Below the pieces are notes generated by a model, which was given only the letters and a program-made list of their open reading frames with translations, did no database searches and was not told where the DNA came from. A stretch of 64,000 bases of DNA from assembly GCA_964007475.1 (NCBI GenBank), contig OZ023274.1, positions 86,447,936 through 86,511,935 of the forward strand, written 5' to 3'. Every line of letters starts with the position of its first letter. Within the stretch, counting starts at the first letter, position 1. Positions 1 through 14,500 of the stretch are shown here, piece by piece. Source of the stretch: Hybos culiciformis. Its lineage: Eukaryota; Arthropoda; Insecta; Diptera; Hybotidae. The position numbers and the translations under genes were made by a program.

Positions 1-909
1 CTGGAAAATAGAATTGTATAAATGTGAAAAGAATGAAAGAAAAAACATTTTTTTTTTTTGTAATTATATTTTATGAGTAGGTACACAAATTAATAATAAA
101 TAATAAAATTTCTGAATGAAAACAATGTAAACGAAAAATAAAATGACAAGAGAAAAAGCTTAATTTTGTATAAAAAAACCTGGGTACATACAATGACAGT
201 CGCCAAGAGATAAGACGATTTTATTTTTTATGTTTTCCATCCATGTGTCCAAAAATTAGCCATATTTTATTGGAAACAAAATAGTATAGGGTTTTTTATA
301 ATATTTATAAACAAAAAAGAGTAACTATGATAATTGACAGCCAGATGATATTAAAAGTTATTAAAAAAAAAAGCAGTAATCAGAGCAATGATATATTATT
401 AGAAATTCGCAAATGTTTTACTTTTTTTTTAAGGTTTATAAAAACACTATGGAACAATATTGTTATAGGTATATATATTTCACATTTTCACACAGCAATC
501 ATAATCTTTATTTGATAGATCATTAATAAGTTAAGTACGATTTGTTAAAAATTTGCAAAGTTAATCATATCACATTCTGCAATTGAATGACAGATATGTA
601 AGTAGATTCGATAGAAAAGTATGTACTTCAAATGATATAAATTCCTTGAAGTTTGAAGAATTCGAGTTCGTTATTATTAAAAGACGTAAGAACCTTAATA
701 ATTTATCTGATAAGCAGCTGAAGGATCAAAGATAAAACAGTTTATCATTTGCAAATTTAAAAAATAAATCTTTTATAACATATCTTTGAAATATTCCGAA
801 ATCCTTCAATCACGAAAAATAATTGACTTGTTAGAAAGGTGGAATAAATGCGTTTAGTTAATGAAAAGCCATATTTGTATAAAGACGTTATTTGTATGAT
901 CAACTTTTT
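1..909. other. AT-rich region downstream of Rpt1
   Basis: This stretch beyond the Rpt1 polyadenylation signal has no reading frame with family resemblance and no splice-supported exon. It is AT-rich with short A/T runs. It may include distal 3' UTR of Rpt1 or plain intergenic sequence. I see no repeat with clear borders in it. Confidence 0.6.
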
Positions 910-915
910 TTTATT
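910..915 (-). terminator. Polyadenylation signal of Rpt1
   Basis: On the minus strand this is AATAAA, about 44 bases past the Rpt1 stop codon, a normal distance for an insect cleavage/polyadenylation signal. The cleavage site itself cannot be seen. Confidence 0.6.
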
Positions 916-958
916 ATGTTTTGTTTTATAGAAGTGAATATAAAAAGAATATTAAAAA

Positions 959-3639
<2,681 letters not shown>

Positions 3640-3991
3640 TTTATATTTAATTCTTATTTAATTTTTATTTTTGAGAAAAAGTAATATTTTTTTTTAGTAA
3701 TTTTCTTTTACTGGAATAGAAAAATTTTAAATAAAATTATGAATGACAAGCAAATTTTGTTTGACAATTGAAGTCGTATTAATTTATTTGGGCGTCGAAC
3801 ATTAAACAGAGCTGATGCTTAGAACAAATTAATTAAAAGAAAATTATATCAGTTTTTGTTTGCAATGATTATCTTGAATGATTTACCGTATAACGGTATA
3901 ACCGATGCCATGTAAAACAAAGGTTTTTCTTTCTTTTATAAGAAATCAATACTTGGACGGACCTTAAAACTAACCTAATGATAGGTCTAAA

Positions 3992-4226
3992 TTTTGCGAA
4001 ATGTCATTTGTCCGCGATTGCTATTTTAAATTTTTAGCGGACAAATGTCATTTTGCAAAATGTCATTTGTCCGCGATTGATTTTTTAAATTTTTAGCGGA
4101 CAAATGTCATTTTGCAAAATGTCATTTGTCCGCGATTAATTTTTATCGCGGACAAATGACATTTTGGAAAATGTCATTTGTCATTTTTATGTCCGCGATA
4201 CAAAAACAAATCGCGGACAAATGTCC
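3992..4226. repeat. Palindromic 59-bp tandem repeat
   Basis: Three head-to-tail units start at about 3996, 4055 and 4114, a period of 59, followed by a shortened unit. Each unit contains ATGTCATTTGTCCGCGA and its inverted partner GCGGACAAATGTCATTTTGC, so the array can fold into long stems. The last units, near 4146-4226, are inverted (TCGCGGACAAATGAC). The CpG-containing core GTCCGCGA stands out in this AT-rich DNA. It could be a small satellite or the remnant of a palindromic MITE. Confidence 0.85.
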
Positions 4227-4567
4227 AACCCCGTATAAGTGCAAGGGTATGCAATTCAGCCCGCTACAATTTAAAGTTTAAAAACTAGATTTTGTTCTCA
4301 GATGGTTGGCATAAAAAAAATGCAAATATTTAATGAATTTGAATTTTAAAAATAAGTAAACAAAAAATCAATTGTATTAATTATTTAAGTTGAATAAATA
4401 AATAAAAAAAAAAATTATAATGCTTAAAATATTATTTTCATACTGAACGTCGACAAACAGAAATGAAAACAAAATCTAAGCATTGAATTGTAAACATTGA
4501 ATTTTGCAGATTTTGTCTTGACCTTCTAGTCTAGCACCAGCTTAACAAAAATGTGCAAAATTATTTT

Positions 4568-4589
4568 GCTGACATCGTCAGCTGATTGG
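4568..4589. promoter_or_regulatory. Candidate promoter elements: inverted repeat plus CCAAT-type box
   Basis: GCTGACATCGTCAGC at 4568-4582 is a perfect 6-bp inverted repeat around a 3-base centre. It includes CAGC half-sites and is followed at 4585-4589 by ATTGG, the reverse of a CCAAT box. The position between two divergent housekeeping genes makes a regulatory role reasonable, but this is inference from sequence only. Confidence 0.25.
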
Positions 4590-5202
4590 CAACATCATTG
4601 CTGTCAATTCTGAATAAAAATAATCATCGTCGAAGACGCGTTGAAAAAAAAAAATATATTTAATTAAAAACATTTTATTAAATTATTTAAAATAAAATTA
4701 ATTCATTAAAATAAGGTGAATAAATTTAATGATTTATCAGAGTTTTAATAAAGAAAATTGAAATGTTGAAATTTTTAAGAAGAACAGACGATTAAGAAAA
4801 ATAGATTTCTGTTTTCTGTTTTTTTTTTTCTATTATTATTTATTTCAGAAAACTTGAACAAATTACTGAGAAAAAAAGTTAGAAAAATGGACCTTTTTTT
4901 GTGAATAAAATTTTACCGGCAAAAAAAAATAAAATTAATTTTGCAAAAATATTTTTTTGTTTAATTTTTCAATTTTTTTAAATCTTATGTAGCTGTAGTG
5001 TAGGTACTAACTAGAGGGATATAAAACAAATTTTTAAAAAGAATTTTTTTTTTAGGTTAAGTCAGTGTTTTTATTTGTTGTTGTTTTAATCATATCATAA
5101 TATTCAATAATCAAAACAAAAAGGATCAGGCCAGGCCGCTCGCTCTGGTTATTTTACTAATTTTTATTTATATTTTTTTTTTTTCAATTTATAGACCAGG
5201 TC

Positions 5203-5526
5203 TCAGTTCAGTTCAACGATGATTTTTTCAGTTCAAAACAAAATACAACTAAAAAAATAACAAAATTGAGGTAATTAAAATATTGAAAATATAATTTTTT
5301 TTTGTTTTAAATCAAATTAGTGGTGCTACCGAGTGCAGTAGACACTGTATAAGTGTATACCTAACTTATCTAGATATTTCTACAAAAGATAAAAATTAAG
5401 GATATCTGTTGATGGTAGTGCTAGTGGTAGGTACCTACCTACCTACCTACTTATATGTAAAATTTTTAATACTAAAATGATAGCTCCATAATATTACTTT
5501 TTTAGAATTAAAAAAATAGAAGAAAA
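5203..5526 (+). promoter_or_regulatory. Possible TRRAP transcription start and 5' UTR intron
   Basis: TCTCAGTTCAGTTC at 5201-5214 contains the arthropod initiator-like TCAGTT. Downstream, TTGAG|GTAATT gives a possible donor at 5271, and a pyrimidine tract ending TTTTTTTAG gives a possible acceptor at 5504-5505, 21 bases before the TRRAP ATG. This would make a short non-coding first exon and a 235-base intron. Only RNA evidence could confirm it. Confidence 0.3.
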
Positions 5527-8500
5527 ATGAATACGGGTTATACTCCCGTAGCAACACCTGTTGCATCCACGAGTGCTGCTAATCAATTGGATGTAACACA
5601 AGTAAACACATTTCGAAGTTATGTATCGATGCTTGCCGATTCTGCAGCCAAAGATGAAATCAAATTGAAAGCAGCCCAAGAACTAAGTGAACATTTCGAA
5701 GTTATTGTACAGACCTCATCGTATCCATCATTTTTAGAACATTCAATGAAAATTTTTTTAAAAATACTTCAAGATGGTGAACCGCAGTTTATTTCGGAAA
5801 ATACCACACAACATGTACCTTTTTATTAGATTTTTTGTTAAAGTAAATTATTCATAAATTTTTTTTTTTTTAGGTAAGAAAATTAATTTTAGAAATGATA
5901 CATCGACTACCGATCTCAGAAAATTTAAGACCATACGTCAGACCAATAATTTCATTGATGCTAAAACTCTTGCGAACTGATAATGAAGAAAATGTATTGG
6001 TTTGTTTAAGAATTATAATTGAATTGCATAAACATTTTCGACCACAATTTAGTCCAGAGGTAAGCAAATAAATAAGAAATTTTTGTTTAAGTTGAATGTA
6101 TTGTAGACATTAATAGCTGAAAAAAATTAACTTAATATCGATATCGTATTTTAAAACCTCGTCAAATTCAAAATTATAACGCTTGTTGATGAGTCAGTTA
6201 TAGAGGGGAAATTGTGGTATATTTTTTTAAGTTTTCTTTTAATTTCCAACAATCATTTTTCCTGATGTTTGGAAAAGATTATTGTTTAATAATACTATTA
6301 TTATAAGGAAGTTCAGGGATCGAAGAATCAATAATATTTTAAAAAAAGTTTGTAATTCTTAGGCATATAGACGAAAATAGTATGTTTTACTTGAGCTATA
6401 TTTTGTAATTTGTAATTTAATTCGCCTAATTGTATTTGTATAAAATTGTTGAATGAAAATAAATAAATAAATAATTTGAATTTTTAGATTCAACAATTTC
6501 TTTCATTTGTAAAAGAGATTTATGCAGATCTCCCGAAGCATATGTCAAAAATATTTGAACCAGTACAACAAATTAGGACAAAGGATTTAAAGGAATTAAA
6601 TTTTGAACAATTGTTATCAGAAACTTTTACCACAAAGACAATTCATGTTGAAAAAGCAACAGAATCCAGTCCAGTTACTCATATTACTCATACAGTAAGC
6701 TTATTAATTTTTTTTTTATTCTTTTTTTGGTTTACTTTTAATTGTAATAATTTTAGTACAATTTGTTGCCAAAAGGTGTTCATTCATTAAGAGTCTTGCA
6801 AGAGCTGCCTATAATAGTAGTTCTGTTATATCAGATTTATAAACAATCTGTTCACCAGGAAGTCGCCGAGTTCATTCCATTAATCATGAACACGATAACT
6901 TTGCAACCGTCTCCTGTACAGAGGTAAGATATTGAGATATTTTCTCTTGATTACATTTTTCAATAATCGCTCAGAGTTTAATAAAGCAAATTTATTTAGA
7001 TAATTAATAATAATATTTGGGGAAGTTTTCACGGGAAATCAAGATTAATTTTAAAGGTTTTTGTTTTTACTTTTAGTCACAGTTTTTTTTTTTTGTTATT
7101 TTATTTTTTGTATTCAATAACAATTTTATAAACATTTATTAGAGTAAACCGAACCGTTCAATTTCCGTTTAATCAGTGGATTGGCAATTATAATGTTTAA
7201 TAAGACAACTAACACTTAATTTTTCGATCTAATTATGATTATTTCATTTGGTAGTTACTACTTATTTTATTTTCAGGACCTCGCAATATTTTAATAAAGA
7301 AATTTTTGTTGATTTCATGGGAGCTCAAATAAAGACCTTATCCTTTCTCGCCTACATTGTACGAATTTTTCAGGTATGTACAAAGATAACGTAACATTAT
7401 TTACAGGAAAAAATTTAAAAATTAAATTATACCTAATTGTAACATTATACAATTTACTTTAAGATAATATTATTTCTACTATTAAATAGATCGATAAAAA
7501 TAATACATGTATTTTTTTTCTAATATAGTAAACTTATTTTAATAGTGTTGTAACTCATTTTCAGGACGCAGTTATTAATCATTCTGCATCTGTTGTTAAA
7601 GGAATGCTAAATTTGATGTAATTATTTATTTTTATTATTTTGACATGGCTGAGAAATATATAAATTAAATTGAAATTTTCAGGCAACTATGTCCAAAAGA
7701 AGCAGCAAATTTAAGAAAAGAATTATTAGTAGCAGCCAGGCATATTTTTGCCACAGACTTACGCCAAAGTAATAAAAAATGCAAAGTTTGATAAATTTTT
7801 TTATTAATTTATAATTCTTTTTCCAGAATTTATTCCATCGATAGACCGATTATTTGACGAAGACTTATTAATTGGTAAAGGCGTCACTTTAGACAGCATT
7901 AGACCTTTGGCTTATTCAACTCTAGCTGATTTGGCTCATCATGTTCGACAAAGCCTAACACTCGAGGTGGTTGAGAAAGCAGCTAACTTATTTTCAAAAA
8001 ATGTTCATGATGAATCACTGGCTACAGGAATTCAGGTAAAATTTTGTTGTACCGATAATCATAATTCAATCAATCATTTTATTATGTTTTAGACAATGTC
8101 TTGCAAATTGCTTCTGAATTTAGTTGATTGCATTAGAGTGCATAGTGATGCTGAACCCGCAAAAGCAAGGGAACTTCTTTTAACTTTGTTAAAAGTTTTC
8201 ACATTAAAATTTAACACGATTGCGAAAATTCAATTACCGCTTATAATGCAGAAATGGTAAGAAAATCTTTAACTGATTTATACATATAATAAATAGTTTT
8301 TTTTCTACTTTGCCATTATAACACTTTTAATATATTACACTTAGAACCTTTGAATAGGAAAAAATAATACTATGTATAATAATTGTATATTTCAGGAAAA
8401 CCATAAAAGAACAACCTGCGAACAATGGTGGCAACACGAACAATACAATCATTTCCTCTCCAAGTATATCAGACTCTACAAAAGATACTACAACGTTGGT

Positions 8501-11500
8501 AAGTTATTATAAAGTTTTTTCTTACACATTTTTAATATCTCGATCTAAAATCTTTTTAGGATGTTCCGATTTCAGAACAAACATCTAAGCTGAGCAGCAT
8601 TGGATTTCCTCCATCTAATAATTTGAATGTCCTTGAATACAGAAGTCTTGTTAAAACTTTGGTTGGTGGTGTTAAAACGATAACTTGGGGATTTATAAGT
8701 TCAAAGGTATAAATTTATGTTTGTAAGTAAAATTCAAACTAATTTTAACTTTTTTGATTTTTTAATTTTCCAGCCTGTCATTTCGGAAAATATATCTCAA
8801 GCGCAATTAAAGTACTTTAGTCCTCATGAATTAATTAATTACATAGATCTGGTATATTGGGCGTTAGAAGCCCTAGACATTTATACAATTAATATTCCAA
8901 ATGCAGGTATGAACCAGTTATCGAAATTGCCAAATCAGAGCCCAAGATCAAAAGAAGAAAAAGAGGTCTTAGAACATTTTAGTGGAATAGTAAGAGGATT
9001 ATATACATAAAAAAAATTGTTTAATAAAATTAATAAAATTAATTTTAGTTTTTGATGATGAGTAGTCAGAATTTCCAAGAAATTTTTGCCACAACGATTG
9101 ATTATATGGTTGAAAGAATTTATAAAAACCCTGCATTACAAGTAGTGGCTAACTCATTTCTGGCAAATCCGAACACATCACCATTATTTGCTACAGTTTT
9201 AGTGGAATATTTATTAGAAAGGATGGAAGAAATGGGCTCAAATTTAGAACGCTCAAACCTGTATTTACGTTTGTTTAAGCTTGTTTTTGGAAGTGTCAGT
9301 TTATTTCCAGGTTAGATACAATCTTATATCCAATATTATTAGAAATAATTATTTAGTTGGAAGCTTTGGAAAATCATTAAGTTTTATTCATCTTTTTTTT
9401 TTTTCACTTTATTCCTTTCAATTTTATATCACAGTATATAATAATTTGTTAATAATAAAATAAACTAGTCGAAACCCGTGAGATATTCACGGAAGTTAAA
9501 TAAATTTAAATTTTTGAAATACATTTTTTAATTTTATTTTCCAACAAATTTACCGTAGTTTGCAATGCTTTTTTCGAATTTTACAATGTTTTTTTCATTG
9601 ATTTTTTTTTATCCGGCAAATATGTAAAAAAATATGTAAATTCCAAAAGATGTCACTGTTACTTTATATTTTATTTTAAATCCAATAGATGTCTTTACTT
9701 ACTGATTGATATATAGATAGATACGGTCGAATGCCTATTAATATTATGATGATGTGCTATTAATTGATCTCTTAGATTTTATTTTTTCTATTAATTTTAA
9801 TTTTCTATATTTGAATCTCAATTTTTATTTCATCTATTTTATTATCTTTTTTATTATGAATGAAATATTAATAATTTATAATGTATTTATTTTTTCACTA
9901 AAACTTAAGCTGAAAATGAACACATGCTTCGTCCGCACTTACATAATATTGTTAATCGATCTATGGAGTTGGCAATGACGGCTAAAGAGCCTTACAATTA
10001 TTTTTTATTATTAAGAGCTCTATTTAGATCAATTGGGGGAGGCAGCCACGATTTATTGTATCAAGAGTTTCTGCCCCTCTTGCCAAATTTATTAGAAGGA
10101 TTAAATAGACTTCAAAGTGGTTATCACAAGCAGGTTGGTATAATTATTTTTGCTCTTAAATAAATCTATTTTAATCAATTGTTTATCGCAGCACATGAAA
10201 GACTTATTTGTTGAGCTATGTTTAACGGTACCAGTTAGATTATCATCATTATTGCCATATTTACCGATGCTAATGGATCCGTTGGTTTCAGCATTAAATG
10301 GATCACAAACTTTAATAAGTCAGGTACATTGAGAAAAAGAGAGAGTCTATAAACCCTATTCAAATCGTAAGATTTATTAAATAATAAACAGCAACCCACA
10401 CACGGATCGAACTTTATTAATTAAAGAAATACTTTCCTACAGTGTTTTTTATTTCAAATTTCAGGGACTTCGAACTCTTGAACTTTGTGTTGATAATCTT
10501 CAACCTGATTTCCTATATGATCATATTCAGCCAGTGAGAGCAGATTTAATGCAGGCTTTATGGAGGACGTTACGTAATAGTGATAGCGCCGCTTTAGTTG
10601 CTTTTCGAGTATTGGGTAAATTTGGTGGTGGTAATCGAAAAATGATGATAGAGCCACAAAAACTAGAATATAGAGACAATGATTCTGCAAATATACCTGC
10701 AATTGTTGCTCACTTTCAAGAGCATCGGAAGCCAATTGATTTTCCAGTTGATAAAGTTATTGAAACCGCTTTTAACGCTCTTAACGCGAATACGACAGAT
10801 CCATTTTATAGACGCCAGAGTTGGGAAGTTATTCGCTGTTTTATAGGTAAAAATGGGGTTTTTAAATTAGTTTACTTTAATATAATGTTATAATTATTTT
10901 TAGCTGCTTCAATTAATTTGGATGATGATAAACATACTTTACAAAAACTTTTCATGCATCCTAGTTTTGTTGAAGGAAATATCGGTCCCCTCACTGCTGC
11001 AAGTTATAAATCATTAGATTTGCAAGCACGGCAAACTCATCAAGTCGCTTTAACTGGAATGATAATTGCATCCGCTACTAAAGAACTTCGTGACTCTGTG
11101 TTTCCTGTCATGGTGGCAGTAGTGCGACATTATACAATGGTTGCTATTGCTCAACAAGCAGGTCCGTTTCTTTTTAAACATAGTATGAACAGCGGACTAG
11201 ACCCACTAGTTTTAATAGACGCTTTAGCCGTATGTATGGGTCATGAGGAAAAAGAACTATGTAAGCCTGGAATTTTATGCATTAATTTAATTTTGGAAAC
11301 AGCAACAAATATAATGGGAACTAAAGAGAGAGCATGCAAATTACCTTTAATGAATTATTTAGCTGAGAAAATGGCTGCCTTATGTTATGACCGCCCATGG
11401 TATGCAAAAATGGGAGGTTGTAAAGCTCTTAAAGCTTTATACCAACTTATGTCTTTGAGATGGCTCTACCAACATTTATTTAATTTCTTAAAAGCATTCA

Positions 11501-14500
11501 TGTTTGTTATTATGGATTTAGCTGGTGAAGTATCATCTGGTGCAATTGATATGGCTAAGACTTACCTAGAAAAAATGTTGAAAATTTGCATGGTGCCATT
11601 AGATAAAGATTGCAAAAATGAGGAATTGATTTCAACACAAAATAAAGCTATGTTCGAAATTATTCAAGAATTAGTAAGACAGGTAACAAGTCCCAACACT
11701 CTAGTAAGGGAACAAGCTATGGCATCACTTCGATTGATTGCGGAGCTACAAAGTAAAACAGTGACAGCTGTAATGGATCCGCATCGTGAAGTCTTAGTAG
11801 ATATTATTCCACCCAAAAAACACTTGTTGCGTCACCAACCGGCTAGTGCTCAAATAGGATTGATGGATGGAAATACTTTTTGCACAACATTAGAGCCAAG
11901 GCTGTTCACAATAGGTCAGTTTTTCAATCAAATAAATTGTATATCTGTTATATTTAATTCAAGATTTTTTTCCATTCTAAATAATTTTTACAATTGAAAT
12001 AAATATAGTTGATTCTTTCTAGATTTCCTAGTTGTGTCACTAATGAATGTGTATATTTTTTTATTACAGACTTATCTAATAGTTATCATAAATTATTTTT
12101 CCACGAATTAATAACCTTGAGTGATGCTGAAGATTCCACATTAGCCAAGCTTGATTGCTATAAGAATGTAAATAATTTGGTGCCATTAAGGAAAAGTGCA
12201 CTCAGAGCTTTAGCTGCGTGCCACTACATCACAGACGGTGCATATCGTGAAAAAATTCTACAAATACTTTTTAAAGTAATGGAAAAGAATAATCCAGAAT
12301 TACAAGAAGCGGCTTTTGAATGTATGCAAAAATTTATATCCGGTTTTAAGATCGATAAAGAAATCGTAAGTACTTGATTTTATATATATTGAGTTTACGT
12401 TTAGAGTGAGTGATTTGTCAACATAATCAGAACACAATTTAAAAGCAAATATATATTTTTTTGAATCTATCCTTTTTTCACTACAATTTTGAAAAATTAA
12501 AAAAAAATAAAAATTAAATAAATATCAGCAATTCACGATCGTAGTTTGTTCTTTACTGTGGGATACACTAACCCTTGATATCAGCACTGACGAGTTGAAA
12601 AAGAAGATTTTATTGTAAAAAAAAGTAATGTTACTACCAGTAATATTTATTGTTTCATATATCAGAAAAAATATAAAGTACAAGAAGGTTGCTTTATACA
12701 AAAACGGTTATCATGAAGTTTATAGTTATTGATACTTCGGCTACACAAACTTAACAAATATACAAATACTATGACACCAAAATTCGAAATTATAGTTTAA
12801 GAAGATTGTTAAAAAAACTGTAATTAATATTTCCTTATATATTTGGATTAATCATTATAACTTATAATTTTATTAATTGATCATTGATTTTGTTACATAT
12901 TCTTAAGCTTTTTTTTTGTGGTACCTAAATTTTAAACAAGAAATTAAAGAATTTAAATCAAAAAAGAAGCAAATAGCTAGAGATTATTAAAAAAAAAAAA
13001 AATATTTTAAATTTACTTGTTTACAATAAATCATAATTTTATACGGCTTACCTATACTTGCATCGCTATTTACTTAAAAAAATTCTAAAAAGAAAAATAT
13101 TTATTAATTATTTTTCATTCTAATTTTAATGAACGGATTTTCTCAATGTTAGATAAGAAATATAAAACAGAAAAGGGTGTATCGTTATCTTACATTTAGC
13201 ATAAAAAATATTTTTAGTATATTTTTAGTACATTTGTTTTTAGTACCTATATATTTTTAGTATATATTTTTAGTATAACTTTTTTTTTTAGTACATTTGT
13301 TTTTAGTACTTATATATTTTTAGTATATATTTTTAGTATAACTATATGTTAAATTTTATTTGTTTTAGAATTGAATTCAGTTTCAGGTGTATGCGACAAG
13401 AGGGCTTTATACTCTATTATTTTGTTGATTTGTTTATTCTAGAACTTCAAACACCGGAATAATTCTTTAGTAATATTTCGCTATTTAATATTTATTTTCA
13501 TTTAACTAAAGTCATAATTAGCTTTTATTGCTTCAAATGGTATACCCTAACAAATATAATTTTTATCTATGTAAACACATGCGCTTACGTTTATTTTTCC
13601 ATACATTATTATTATTATTTTTAACATTTTTAAACGATGATCGCTACCGTTAACACATTAATCAGTTAATTTTCCGTCAATCGTGAAAAGTTTATATATA
13701 AATAAATATTGTAATAACTTAAGTTTTTTTTTGCGAAATAACTTTAAAAAAATATATGTATATGAAATTAGTTGCTTTCAATTTCTCATAATTCAGTTGT
13801 CATAATTCGAAAATAAATTAAATCGTCCAAAAATAAATAGTCACACCTTTGATTATAAAAAAAAAATTGATAAGATATAAAAAAAAAACTGCGGTAATTA
13901 TTTTTAAAATTTTTATGTTGATATCTTTTTTTTAATAATTAAAAATTATACCTAATAATGATCATTACATGAAAACAAATAAAAAATTATCAATAAAATA
14001 AAAGTGAAATACTATTGAGTTTTTGGTACACAATTATGAAATGAATGTAATTGTACATAAAATATACTCGATTTTTGGATCCAATAAAAAAGTATAAACG
14101 GTAACGCATATAATAAAATATAATAAAAAACAAACAAGAAATAAATTATAGATACGAAAACCAGATCCAAAATATATGACATAATAAAAGAAATTGAACT
14201 AAAAAAAATTATATGAAATATAAATAAAACAAAATGTTAACATAAAAAAATTGTGAACAATATTATAAGATTATTTAAAAATTTTAATTTCATAAATTTA
14301 ATAATTTATATTAATTTTTAATTAATAAATCGAAGTTAATTAATAAAGTAAATTATAATTAATAAAGTGAAATTTTACAATACAGATATGAGTGTACTTA
14401 AAAAAATATCAGGGTTTTCAAATATAAATCACACCATGAACTTAAACAGAACGTACCGAATTTCAATGTATTTTTTCAAAATAAATCAAGAACGCAGGAC

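Larger units (their letters stand above)
3640..5526. other. Divergent intergenic region between Rpt1 and TRRAP
   Basis: This 1.9-kb gap must hold the promoters of both divergent genes. It contains a palindromic tandem repeat (3992-4226), a GC-containing segment near 4560-4640 with a short inverted repeat and a CCAAT-type box, a (CTAC)n tract near 5430-5450, and a plausible non-coding first exon and intron of TRRAP. I see no coding sequence. Confidence 0.7.

Noticed and set aside
327..515. Small plus-strand open frame of 62 codons
   Set aside because: Low-complexity Lys/Ile/Phe-rich composition typical of AT-rich non-coding DNA; no family resemblance or splice context.
3992..4226. CRISPR array
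   Set aside because: Regular repeats are present, but the spacers are themselves near-identical and the genome is eukaryotic; it is a palindromic tandem repeat.
10454..10735. Minus-strand open frame inside TRRAP
   Set aside because: It is the antisense shadow of conserved TRRAP exon 16, whose plus-strand frame matches the family.
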